A DNA stretch of 64,000 nt, taken from assembly GCF_963678635.1 (NCBI RefSeq), contig NC_087071.1, positions 2,284,537 through 2,348,536 of the forward strand, written 5' to 3'. The stretch is from Symsagittifera roscoffensis (Eukaryota > Xenacoelomorpha > Acoela > Convolutidae). Each line of letters opens with the position of its first letter. The stretch's first letter is position 1. The notes beneath the pieces were generated by a model. The model was given only the letters and a program-made list of their open reading frames with translations, did no database searches and had not been told where the DNA came from. Below, one piece after another: positions 48,742-60,746 of the stretch. Both the position numbers and the translations under genes were made by a program.

Positions 48742-50046
48742 TTATGACTGAAGTACTATTTTTACTGCCATAGTAGCAATGAGCATGGTCGAATCAAAAT
48801 AAATTTTCTGCCCGATTGACACCTCTGTGATTTTCGAGACATAGCCATCAGAACATGTTTTTTGAATAGTTTGAATTGTTTTGTCGTTCGTTTTAGTAGA
48901 TTTGAGTAAGTTTGAAGCAGTTGAAGGTGAATAAATTTGAGCTGGTCCATTCACAATTGACATATTTTTAATTGAACAAATTTGTTTGTACATATCTTGA
49001 TTGCCCAATTTTATTTTATTCTTGATGCAAATTGCACAGTTTTTTTTTGTGTTTTTCATCGCAAGAGCTGCAACTTCTTTTCAATTTTTGACCACATTGG
49101 CAGAATATAGCACAATTTTTTCCAGTATTGTCTGTTATCAAAGCTTTTCTCTGAGCATCATTCAACAGCAAGCCATTGAAAGATTTTATATAAGGCACTC
49201 TGGCTTTAACAAAAACTTTTTGTTGAACGTTCCAGGGATCAAGGGTAAAATCAAATGGAGCTGGTGGGTTTGTATTACTCACAAGTTCACCATTCATAAA
49301 ATCTTTTGGTAAAGTAACGTGAATACTTTCTTCTATTCGTATCTCTTTTTCTATTCTTGATTTCCTTAAAGCATCCTTCTGCAGCAGCTCACTATTTGTG
49401 AACGATTGAACTTTTTTGATTACTACTCTATCCAAAAACGTATCTATTGGCAGAAAAATGTCCAACATGATTCCTTCTATATAAATAGATCTCGCACTCA
49501 TATCAGAAAAAGGATCATTTTTTCCGCCGTGTGAAAAATTCATACTAAAACTTCCCAGATGAAAAAAAATCACTCTTTCTGCACTAATTGCAGATCCAAT
49601 TATCTGACTGACAGCGTTTTTGCAAAAAATTAAGTTTTCTGCTCCAGCTGTTTTAAATCGGTCGAAGTCTGGAAGAACCAATCGTGTATTGTTTTTGAAT
49701 ATCAGAGTTTTGATGTCTCCCAAAGCTTGATCTACCTGCCAATGCGCGTCTTTGACGTGCAAATCAACAATTGATTTCATTGTATTATTCATGATCGAGA
49801 TATTCATTTTGAAACCGTCAAATTTAGAAATGATTGCTGGTGTAATTTTAACCCTGTTAGCTTCAATCCCTGCAATCATCAAAAAAAAGTTTTCCACAGG
49901 GCATTGGCTTACAATTGTAAGACCCGGATCTTGTGCTGATTTTGTACATAGACAGGGTGATAATGATCCACATGGAAAAGTATCGTTCTTTTGTTGATAT
50001 TGGGTTCTTTTAAACGATGAACTGATTGAATTCATCTTAGGATGAC
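48742..50046 (-). pseudogene. Gene B: divergent family member, frame broken in an A9 run
   Basis: The exon begins after an acceptor (AAATATTTTAG, ending 50047) in phase 1, as in gene A exon 3. The first frame (to 49016) holds an N-terminal CGSLSPCLC cluster, many sequons, and an ectodomain ending FNGLLLNDAQRKAL then KNCAIFCQC, which corresponds to LNGINLTDSQRQIL and KNCKWFCDC of gene A. Four more module cysteines follow the same spacing, but reading shifts at nine A (plus-strand T at 49040-49048) and continues to 48742 in the next frame (NCAICIKN, then QICSIKN). A weak hydrophobic C-terminus ends the frame. Upstream exons with a signal peptide should lie above 50047; I did not find them. The break may be a true mutation, a homopolymer sequencing error or, less likely, recoding. 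Confidence 0.75.
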
Positions 50047-52369
50047 CTAAAATATTTAAAATAAAATAAGATGAGTTATTCTTTAAGACGGTTCATTTCA
50101 TCTAAGATGAAAGCTTATATTTTAGAGTTTCCATGGTCTTTTGAGCTTGCATGTAAGGTATATTTGTTTTTTGTTATTAAACTTGATCAATAATCATTAA
50201 CACCGTTTTTAAAATGAGATTGCTGATGTTTTTTTTGTAAAAAGACTCCAATTCAAAACGATTTATTTCAAGAGCAATTGTGTATGCACTAAAAGTCTTG
50301 CTCTTTTAAAATGTTATTTATAATTGCAATCCATTAAATTGTTTTTATGCGTATTTTATGAGTCAGCTGCAATCCCATCCTTTATCCACAAAAATAGAAG
50401 TCGGAATATCTTTAACAGTTGGAGACAATATAGATAAAAATGAGATTTATGAACTGATAAGAAACTTTTAACAATTTACTCAATTCCTCAAACGACAAGG
50501 CTCATTTATTAAACTAAAAATGTGACAAACTTGGTTCTTTCAGTTGCCAGTTTTTGATTTAATCCAATCCTGTTTACAAAGCTCGACTGTGTGCTCAGTA
50601 GTGAAGTTATATGATTTGTTATTTCTATCGTATAAATATATAAACTAGTATTGATTTTCCAATCAACCAGTGTTTGTATTCAGCTGCATTTCTTCAAGCA
50701 GCAACTTTGGTTCAAAGAGTAATATTCAACTTGACCACCGTTAAATACAAGCAATCTTAGAAACTTAGAAACGACCGCAAAAATGGTTTTTCATTTTATT
50801 GGTGATACTTTATGATGTTAAAGCGATGTTTTCAGAATTGTATTATCATAGTTGCCCAAAGTGGAACTCTCAACATATGCTGTTTTGTTGTTTAGGTTTC
50901 TAAGGTTATGCTCAAAGAGTTTTGCAATTATCAGAGACAACTTGTCACAAGAGTTGGATGATCACTCTAGATTGGTTGATTTATTTTAAACAGATTCGTT
51001 AAAATTGAAAAATTTTATAAACCTAGTCAGTCTTTTTGGTTAATAGTAGCTTCCTGCGTGTGTCGAAAATAGTTGCATATTAGTTACCATATATCGAAGC
51101 AGATGTCAAAGTCATCTCCCCCATTATTTCAGTCGCCTAAAACAAAGAACTAATTCCAATAACTGACCATGCTAAATTATTCTATTCAATTAAGAACAAT
51201 TTTTCTGTACTACTCTAACAATTTCCTCGGAAGTCTTTTTTTTTCAAGTGTCCAAGTGAAGTATAACTTGTTTTGGGATGACTACAGTCAACTCGGTTAA
51301 ACGTCATTTGAAAACATATTTTGAGCGTTACTTTTGAAAGCCATTGGATTTTTTTGCAACTTTACGTTTTTCCGTATACACTTCAAAAGTAACAATAAAA
51401 TTTACCTATTAATAATTTAAAGATGGCTATTGATTATTTTATTTCTAAAGTTTCAAGCAATGCTATCAAAAGCTGTTATTTAAAAAGCTCATTGATCTTT
51501 GATCACCTACGTTTGGCGCTTAACTCACTTTTATATTCTTCTCTATAACTTTTTCGTCCGCTCTTTAGCTACTATCAAAGTAGCTTATATATTTTTGGTC
51601 TATGTAAATGTTTTGTTTAAACTCCCTGTAAAACTTGCCCAAAATGATCCTTGAAAACAGGCATTTCAGAGGAAAACCTGAGTTTTTGCTTGACTCTGTT
51701 TATAAGTGTAAAGTTTTTAGAATCCAAAAATTGATAAGTGCTTTATCTCAGAAATTGAGACTTTAAGAGATAAGATCATTTGCTGTCGGTTAATTAACTT
51801 TTTTAAAACTTCCAGAAAATACTGTCGAAAAATCTTCGAGATTAGCCAGTGTAGAGAGTTCAAACCCAATTTTGTGTAGCTTACACAGTTATAATTCAAG
51901 AAGCACTTCTGAATTTTTTTGCTTTCACCCAAGCATGATTATTTATTTTGCTTAACAGGTTCTGTTTTAGCTGACAACAGATTCTGTCACTTGCATTTCA
52001 ACGTAGAATCAATGCCGTATTAGTGCAATTATCTAAATAAATCTGCAGAATTAGGCTTAGTGTGCCTTTTTCAGATCAAAACAAAAATTTGTTGATCAAT
52101 GTAAGCGTAATTTTCTTCAACAACACAAGAAAACTTAAAGTCAGAAATGTATCATATGGAAATGGAGTAGTTGTAGAATTGAATAAAAGTTTTGGCGCTT
52201 AATATTGATTTTTATAGATACCTCAAAAAACTGACTGATTACATATATGTTACAAAATTACTTATTCGAGCCTTCTGCAAAAAATTCCAATGGTGTTAAA
52301 TTGTCAGAAAAAATTGAATGAGTTCAAGGTTTTCAGTGTGGTTATTTCAACTTGCATGATCACCTCTTT
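50047..52369. other. No recognised gene; possible undetected 5' exons of gene B
   Basis: Gene B upstream exons are expected on the minus strand here, but no convincing signal-peptide frame with a matching donor was seen. A plus-strand TATAAATATATAAA at about 50630-50644 resembles a TATA box but has no gene attached. Confidence 0.35.
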
Positions 52370-54115
52370 CTCAACTTTTTGAGAAAGTGTCCAAATTTAG
52401 TCTTGGTATTCAGATCGGTAATAACTGGTAGATATTTCAAACCTAGACATGATTTTTGAAGCATGGTATTTAAAATTTATGGTCCATTTAACACTTTTGG
52501 TAACACTTTTGGTCCATTTCTGAGATAAAAACTTTTTCGGTTTTTTTTCTAAAACTTTTCCTCAGATACTAATATGAAGATTGAATTTTTGATCACCATA
52601 AGAACTAGTCTGAGTTGAAAGCAAAGTAAATAAGTAAATGGCAAAAACGTTCATTCGGATCGAATTTTTTTAAATCAGTTTTTACCAGAATTGTAAAACT
52701 GCTGAAATTGATGTTTAACTCTTATCACTATTGAAGTACTGAGGGCAAAATGAAACTGTTTTTTTTAGGTAGAGCAGTGGCATTTTCGGTTGATGACGAG
52801 TGATTTGATTGATTGGTTTTATGTGTTGCTCATTTGTTTTATAATAGCTCTGATAAAAGTCACACTATAAATACATTACTGGACGAAAAAAATGGGCTAT
52901 TTCGTGAAGACCTTTTAATGATCAAAGTTACATTCAAGAATTTGCCGACATAGGTTGGGACTAAAAAGCCAGGTTTCTTTCCATGCAAAAAGGTTTCCTG
53001 TTGACGTGAAATTTTAAGAAACAGATGGTGTGGTAATGTTTTGGCTCTGAACGATTCAATTTTTTTGCTCAAAATATTGCCCCAAAATTTTTTTCTTCAG
53101 TTTCTTGAAAAAAGTATTAGGTCGTTGAAATAATGCAAAAACTATTGTTTGGTTTCGTGGGCCTGTTTTTTGGTTCCAAAAATTGTTAGTCTTTTCTGCA
53201 ATAATGACAAACGACTCGTCCTGGAAATTAAATATTAATTTTTTCAACTTTTTTGAGAAAGTGTCCAAATTTAGTCTTGGTATTCAGATCGGTAATAACT
53301 GCTGGTAGATAATTCAAACCTAGACATGATTTTTAAAGTATATGGTATGTAAAATTTTTGGTCCGTTCAACACTTTTGGTAACATTTTAGTCCATTTCTG
53401 AGATAAAAATTTTTTCGGTTTTTTTTCTAAAACTTTTATTCAGATACTAACATGAAGATTGAAGTCTGAGTTGAAAGCAAAATAAATAAATAAATGGCAA
53501 AAACGTTCATTTGGATCGAATTTTTTTAAATCAGTTTTTACCAGAAATGTAAAACTGCTGAAATTGATGTTTAACTCTTATCACTATTAAAGTACTGAGG
53601 GCAAAATGAAACTATTTTTTTTAGTTAGAGCAGTGGCATTTTTAGTTGATGGCGAGTGATTTGATTGATTGGTTTTATGTGCTGCTCATTGGTTTTATAA
53701 TGGCTCTGATAAAAGTCACACTTTAAATTCATTAGTGGACAAAAAAAGTGCGTTTTCTTTAAAATCTTTTTGTGAAGACCTTTTAATGATCAAAGTTATA
53801 ATCAAGAATTTGCCGACTTAGGTTGGGTCTAAAAAGCCAGTTATCGTCCCATGCAAAAAGTTTTCTTGTTGACGTGAAATTTTAAGAAACAGATTAGTGT
53901 GGTAATGTTTTCGCTCTGAACGATTCATTGTTTTGCTCAAAATATTGCCCCAAAATTTGTTTCTTCATTTTCTTGAAAAAAGTGTCAAGTCGTTGAAACA
54001 ATGCAAAAAAAATTTTTTGTTTTCGTGGACCTGTTTTTTTATTCCAAAAATTGTTAGTCTTTTCTACAATAATGACAAACGACTGGTACTGGAAATTATA
54101 TAATAATTTTTTCAT
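52370..54115. repeat. Tandem duplication, 2 x about 874 bp
   Basis: GAGAAAGTGTCCAAATTTAG at 52381 and 53255 and GCAGTGGCATTTT in both halves define two similar copies. Parts (GATCACCATAAGAA, AGCAGTGGCAT, GAGTGATTTGATTGATTG) match about 3980-4290 near the left end of the window, so the block belongs to the upstream region of the gene family. Confidence 0.75.
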
Positions 54116-54182
54116 TGATTGTCGTTTTGATCATTCGATCAAGGCCCAGATTCCCACTTATTTGAAATCTGTGTTTTAAGTG

Positions 54183-54572
54183 GGGTCACTAGTATGTTTT
54201 GGGTAGAAATCGACCGGTGGGAAGCGGGGAGGTAGGTTTGCTGATTTACACGTAACATGATAGGCTTTAAACTATTGGTCAGTACCCTGTGTATTAAGGT
54301 GGGAATACAGTTTTTTATATTTTAATATAGGTTATAGATTTCCCCATGTTTTAAGATACCAGATTTTAGAGAGTAAGTTTCAGGTTTTCGGAGCTACCAT
54401 GTGTCCGGGGAGTACTCCGTGTTAGGATGGGTAATGTTTCTACCATATTAAGATAGGAGTTTTGAATCGTCTATGCAATAAAATAGTGTATCGAGTTTGT
54501 AGGGTAGATCTTAAACACTGATGTCAGCACCCCCGGGCGATTTCTACCCCACATATACTACTAGGGACCTTA
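54183..54572. mobile_element. Inverted-repeat element, about 390 bp
   Basis: GGTCACTAGTATGTTTTGGG and TAGAAATCGACCGG at the left are mirrored by CGGGCGATTTCTACCCCAC and ATACTACTAGGGACC at the right. It differs from its surroundings in having more G and C. No certain target duplication and no coding frame. Confidence 0.6.
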
Positions 54573-55199
54573 TAAAAATTTTTTTATAAAGTAAAAGCTT
54601 GCGTTTGTATTTAAGCTTGCCCACCAATGTAACTAGTTGAATATTTCTGTTTTTGATCAAAACGGAGAATATTGGTTAAAAAAACCAATTTATGTTGATC
54701 AAGATCTTAGCTCTCAAATTTTTCTAACCCGTAACAGATTTGCTTCGAAGGATTTTGTTCTCTACGCGGAGTCCTTTAAATTGTCACAATTCAAAGTTGG
54801 GCCTAATTTGTCATCTAAATCAATCCATTGAATCAACTGTTGAATCAAGCCATAAAACTCAAAACATAACAAAATGACAAGAAACGATAAAAAAATAGCG
54901 TAATCAAATGTATTTGTGTTGTGTACACTTTTCTAACTATTTCAAAATTATTTATCTAGAAGTTTTATTTGCATAATTAAAATTTGTGCAAAGACTCTCT
55001 TGAAACTGAGATTTTACGCTCCAAGAAGCCTGAAAGTGCTACCAATAGTTTCAAAGCACAAGTAGACAAGGTTAAGCGAGAGTCACCATCTTTAAATTAA
55101 AAATCGATTTTTTTTTTCGATTTTCTATTTGTAACATTTTTTATTTTCCATAAAAACTTTCACACCGGTCGGTATTTTCTAACCTTAACCTAATATAAA
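54573..55199. other. Non-coding stretch with an orphan 64-codon frame
   Basis: The frame 54637-54831 (plus) has a mixed residue composition (IFLTRNRFASKDFVLYAE) unlike the low-complexity frames around it, but it has no ATG start, partner exon or recognised relative. It could be a relic of a transposon gene. Confidence 0.2.
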
Positions 55200-56147
55200 T
55201 TTAATTCTATAGAAAACACAACCTTTGTGTTACTCTGACTGTTTTCTGTTGTTGGGTTTGAAATTGCCAAAATGTTCATCCTCTTCGAAGTTTAACGAAT
55301 GCTTAAAACGTTCATTTCAAAAGTGAACGTAAGTATTTTGTTCATGTATCTTTTATTTTTGAAAAATTAGCAAAACCTGGTTCTGTAAGTGTAATCTTTG
55401 CCCGGAACTCAGCTTTCACACTGTTTTAAAGGTTTCCTGGAAGAAAAAGAAAAAATAAAATTTTCATTTTCTTAACGATGAAGTTGAAGTCATTCTTTAT
55501 CGTTTAACTGCCCACTGAAAACGTTCCACAGAATATCAAAACTACTTAATTTGAGACTCAGATTTATGCTTTTTTTGTCCAACAAGACAATTTAAAGAGC
55601 TTATGTTATCTAAACTATTAGATGAAACTTTCAAAACTAACAGACAAATATTTATCATATCGTAATTACCAGCTCTTACAGAATATGCTTTCGAACAAGA
55701 TTTACTTTGGACAAACTTGCTTCAAACTTGAACCAAAATGTATATAGATAAAGATCAAAAGATCAGAGCCGCTGTATTTAAAAGCATCAGTACTTCTTTT
55801 TTTAAATAGTTGTTTTTGCCATATGAACTATAGTTTGTGAGATATGACATACTATACTAGTATGACTTTCTAAAATTTGGACGTTTCTTACACTTTCACT
55901 CCGTTGGGATTAAACAAGACTTTTGTTGAAAAACATAGCTATTTATGTTAATGAACTCTTACTCTGATAATTAAAAGAAGCTACACTTTTTGAAAATTTA
56001 AGCGCAAAATAATTTTTTTTAAACGCTTAAAACGAGTTCCAGTCTGGAACAATCAGGACTAGAAACGATCAAGACTAGTCAGTCTTATCTTTCTATAGAA
56101 CGTGCTAATAGACAGAACAGAATACGAAACAGAAAGTTTGTTTTCAG
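55200..56147 (+). repeat. 5' flank of gene C
   Basis: Patchy match to 8200-8920 and 5700-6240, including the ACAAACTTGC block near 55714 and AAAGATCAGAGC near 55756. It ends in the acceptor-like TTTGTTTTCAG at 56137-56147, 37 bases before the gene C ATG. Confidence 0.5.
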
Positions 56148-56184
56148 AAAAAGGTTTTGGTTTCCGGAGAAATTAGCTCTAATA

Positions 56185-57890
56185 ATGGAGACTTCGAGCT
56201 ATGTGTCAAATGCTTTTCCTAAATGCGGTCTTCTTCTTTTGTTCTTCTGTGTAATCGTCAATGCCCAAACAAAGGTAAATTTTAAATTCATGAAAAGTTC
56301 TCTGGTTGTTAATTTTTTGTATGGTTGGAAGTGATTTAAACATTCTTTAGAAAATTTTGATTTATAGCTCTTATAATATAAATCTGAAATTTGTTTTGAA
56401 ATAATGTTGCTTTCTTAAATATGAGAGTTTTTAATAATGAGTTAGTTTCTTATTTTAGAAACAAAACAATTACATGCAAGACAGGAAGGTGCACAGAAAG
56501 AATATGTCTCCACTAAACGGTGAGTATAACGTCATTCTCGTTTGATGTTTTGAACAGAAGCTTAAAATGAACTCAAAAAAGATAAACATTTGTGCACTAA
56601 CCAATATTTTTTTGATATGAGAAAAGCGGTTTGTTTCCTCGAATGATATTTTTTGTTTTTGTTCCAGTCGATGCATACTGGGCTTACCGAAACGCAATAG
56701 AAGCAAAATCAAACCCTAGCCCAGTAAGATGTGGGAATTGTACTTGTCATAGAGAAAACGATATAGTAATTGTGCGAAGTCAGATTGGGAGTCATTTTAG
56801 CTCATATTATTGAAGAGTCTCGTGTTGATATGACAAAATTGTTTGCAAGTAATGAGAGAAAGATTGAATTTTTCAACACGTCGATTAAAACTATCATTGC
56901 TGACAAAAAATAAAACTAAGTCAGTTTTTGACTTTATGATGTTGAAAGAGAACTATCGCCTGATGATCACAAAGAAGGATTTCGGAACTTTGCGAGTTGT
57001 TATGGTTCTGTTCAGAATACGGGCTCTTAAATATTTGGACCGAAATGTTCTTAAAAGAATTGAATCCCTACAGTTCTTCAGTATGAATTCAACAACCTTC
57101 GACCTAGGAAACAAGGACAATATTTGGAGCAACAATCTTTTCTATAACCTGGAAATTCGTGGACCTCACACAACTTTTTCTATGATAAAAAATTGTGAAA
57201 ATCTTCAATACGTTGAATTTGGTATCATTTGGTCTTCTCACCCTTCAAATGTTGTCCCTGACGGTTTTTGAAGAATTCAAAGAACTTAAAAACTATCTAC
57301 ATCCATCGGTCACGGAATTTCATTCTGCCGGCCAACTTCATGTCCGACCTTCAATCGGAAAAAGATATCAACTTGACTGTCAATATGTGGAATGTGGATT
57401 CGATGTCTCTCTCTAACCAAACAAAAATTCTGAATGGAATAAATCTGACTGACGGCCAAAGACAAATTTTAAACGGTTTTGGGGGCGAGGATGCTAAAAA
57501 TTGCAAGTGGTTCTGTGATTGCCTGCCCAACGGACCAGGTGCATGTGGACATTGTGACGACGACTGGGACAAGCAAAACTGCGGAATTTGTGTTCGAAAT
57601 CTACCCTCGACGAAACAAGACATCCCAAAAGCTCATCGGGCATATGCTTTTTGGAGAACTCTGAGGTGATAAACGACACCAAAATGCCGCCCCTTATCCT
57701 ACTTGGGCACCTGGAGATTATCAGCCTAATATGGGAAACGACTACGAGGGGGTAACACGTCGAAGAGCTCTTGGGTTTGGTGCAACAGCGCAAATTGGTC
57801 TGATATTCCTCATTTTGGTTGCTTTGTGGTTCAAAAAACGCTATAGACTACACTTCTTTTTTCTTGTGAGAAACCAATTCACTAGAAACT
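56185..57890 (+). pseudogene. Gene C: dead close copy of gene A
   Basis: Exons 1 (56185-56274) and 2 (56459-56519) are intact, with canonical GT donors and a signal peptide (LLLLFFCVIVNA). Exon 3 starts at 56668 with the same VDAYWAYRNAIEAK. Compared with gene A it has an 8-base loss near 56777, an extra A near 56922 giving a stop, a lost T near 57267 giving TGA, a one-base loss near 57605-57640, a lost C near 57692 and an extra T near 57862. The Cys module is still readable (KNCKWFCDCLPNG...). Coding similarity looks higher than in the flanks, suggesting selection before loss. Several breaks lie in homopolymers, so read error could explain some, but not the 8-base loss. Confidence 0.85.
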
Positions 57891-60746
57891 AAAGCCTACG
57901 GTCATTCTTTAAAAAAGTGATGAAGATTTTGAGGCTCAATTTCAATTAGAACGAAAAATCCCTAGCCCGAAAATTTTTCTTATGAAAGAAGACAAGTTTT
58001 TGAATCATTGTTGAAACAAAAACATCAAAACGTTAATTGTCAATCACCAGTTTTGAAGTTTTTTCCACGTTAACTGTTGAAGCTTTTATTTAAAATTTTC
58101 CCTTGCTGTTGTTGCCATAATGTTGATTTTGAAACTTAAATAGCTCTTTTACAGTTTCTCCGTTATTTTTTCGAAAATATTTTAAATACATTCATAATTA
58201 GGATGTTTAGTGATAAAACATCATTTTGAATAATTTTAGTGGGATGAATCAAACAGCTATCAAATTTCATTTTTTCAAGCTTTCAAATTTTAATTGTCCG
58301 AGGTCGAGAAACTCAAAAAAAACTGCATTCCAAGTTGATATAAATGCTGCCTAGATTGCTGCTATTGTTTCTTTTTGAGCTCATAAATTTATGTTGCCTG
58401 GTCTATATAAACTCTTAGTTGCTACTCTTTGTTAGGTTGCTTCAATTAGAAAAAATTAGCCCTAATAAGAAAAAGTTTCTTGAGAAAAAAGACAAGTGTT
58501 TGAATACAATGTTGAAACAAAAACTTAAAAACGTTAATTGACTATCACCTGTTTTGAAGTTTCTTCCACGTTAATTGCTGATGCTTCTGTTTTGAATATT
58601 CCGTTGCTGTTTTTTTCCATGGTGTTGCCATATTTTGAAACTTAAATAGTTCTTTTCGAGTCTCTCCGTTGGGTTTTAGAAATCATTTAATTTTTTATTG
58701 AAATATCATTTTAAATAGTTTCATTGGAAAGAAATAAACAGATATTAGCCCGCATTTTTTCAAGCATGCAATTTCTAAAGTGAATTTTTAGTCATTTTTT
58801 ATGTTATTTTTGCGAGGGCGGGAAACTCAAAAAAAGCTGCATTCCAAGTTGCCATAAACGTTGCCTAGGTTATTGCTATTGAGTTCATAAATTGATGTTA
58901 CTGGCCTGTTTAAACTATTATTTGCTACTCTTTGTTATGTTGCTTTTCTTTTCATTATAGATTGAACTAAAGTTCAGGTTAAAACATGTCAAAAAATGAA
59001 TTTACCCTCTGAATTGTTTTGCGACAATTTTCCAGAATTATTTTAGGGGCTAAAAAATAAGTAAAACAAAAAAAACTCGCTGGTTGGCTAATCTTTTTTT
59101 TGCATAACTCTATGTTGACTGTCCTGAGTTTTAGTCTATATCTTAAACCAACAGCTTTTTCTTCCGCGGTTCATTGTCAACTCATCGTCAAAACATTTAA
59201 AGAGATTAAGACTTGACGATGAACCGCGAAAGAGATGCAGAAAAGCTTGTGTTCCAAACAAAAATGGCTTGTTTTTTCTTATTTTTTTTTTCATCAAAAA
59301 GCTTTGTCGAAAAAGAAATTTATGTTTGTTCCTAAAATTTTTTTGTTAGCAATGCATATTAATTTTTGCTCTATTATTCTGAACTTTCAACTACGTTTTG
59401 AATGCAAATCTCGAAAAACGTAACAAAATAAAAAAATTACTTGACATTTTCACCCCCAGTTATATCGAACAAGTTGTCGCCCTATACAAATACCTGATTC
59501 TCATAATAAAATAAGCGCTTAAACATAGCCCTAAACCTGTTTGATGTGAAATACAAGACATGATGAATTCGAGTGAACTACAGGTCAATTTTTGACTTAG
59601 TCTGGAAGTACCCCACACATATACTTCTTGGTATGTAAAAATTGCCCTGATTTCACAATTTTTTGTATAAAATTTGGGCTGCTTCAATCCACTATAAAAA
59701 TGGTATCTAGTTTTAGCGGAAGCCAAATTGATCATTTTCTGTATTCCTTGCGATACGTATGCTAATACTTCCTTTTTGTCAGAAAATGTGAAAATAAATC
59801 CAGTCCCTTCCTCAATAGATGTAAATTTGATTTGATAGTCTTTTTGGAAAAGTAAAACATTGTTCAGTAGTTCGATTCCAATCGTTAATGTGGTATAACG
59901 GTTAAAGCAAATATGCAGTCATTTGTAATTCTGTTGTCATTTGTGATATCCAGATATGTTTTTTTTGTTGCGTTTCTTTTTTTATATAAATGTTGTCGCC
60001 CACTTATAAACTGTTAAGCTGAAGGTCTTGTTGTAATATGTTTAAAATTGAATTTACGAGTAAAATTTTCAGTAAAATTTAACAAAGATATTCACGGCGG
60101 CTGAGAATTCAATAGTTTTTTCTGATAACTGGCTAGTGGTTGTATTTTTCAATTATACTTTTTAGTCTTTTTTGTGTCTTTTTTTGAAACTAACTCAAAC
60201 CAATCGAAATTATGCAGATCTAGACATGGCGATGGAAAACAAAAAAAAATGCAGAAGAAGCTAGTACTCCGTTCGAAATGTGTTTTCCTCTTCTCTTTTT
60301 TCAAAAATGCTCGTCGAAAAACAGAATTTGAATTATATCTTGATAATTTTTTGTTTATTTTTAGTTCAGTTGTTGATCAAAATTTCTGAATCTAAGTTAA
60401 AAAGTAGGTCTAAATATTATCTGGAAAGAATGTTTTAAGTTCTAAAGTAGGTCTAAATATTATCTGGAAAGAACGTTTTCTTAAGAGTGAGAAAATTAGA
60501 TGGCGTTTTACCCTTAAATTTTGGTCACAATTTTTTTCCCTTATTTAAAAATCATAGTCTCTTAATTTTTTCAGCGACTGAAAGTACACCAAAAATTATG
60601 ATTTATGCAGGTTTTAAGACGGTGAGAGTGTCTATTGTGGATTATTGATCATTCTGCAAAATTTTCTTCTTCTTTGTAACGGACAGTATTATCATCTTGG
60701 TATGTAACACTTTGAGAGGTTTTGACAACAAGCTAAGCATAATGTT
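57891..60746 (+). repeat. 3' flank of gene C, segmental duplicate of 10652-13501
   Basis: Follows the gene A flank block by block: the two-unit TTCCACGTTAA duplication, the stem-loop at 59166-59227, the 0.5 kb segment (once here, twice near gene A) and the CATGGCGATGG block near 60225. A 43-45 bp direct repeat (GTAGGTCTAAATATTATCTGG) at about 60404-60475 is private to this copy. Confidence 0.85.
59166..59227. other. Stem-loop, second copy
   Basis: GCGGTTCATTGTCAA (59166-59180) and TTGACGATGAACCGC (59213-59227). The base after the right arm is G, so the outer stem here extends to CGCGGTTC/GAACCGCG. Confidence 0.55.

Noticed and set aside
50628-50700. TATA-box promoter on the plus strand
   Set aside because: The TATAAATATATAAA word is expected by chance in AT-rich DNA, and no plus-strand gene follows.
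59166-59227. Histone-type 3' stem-loop
   Set aside because: The arms are too long, the loop is about 32 bases, and no histone gene lies upstream.
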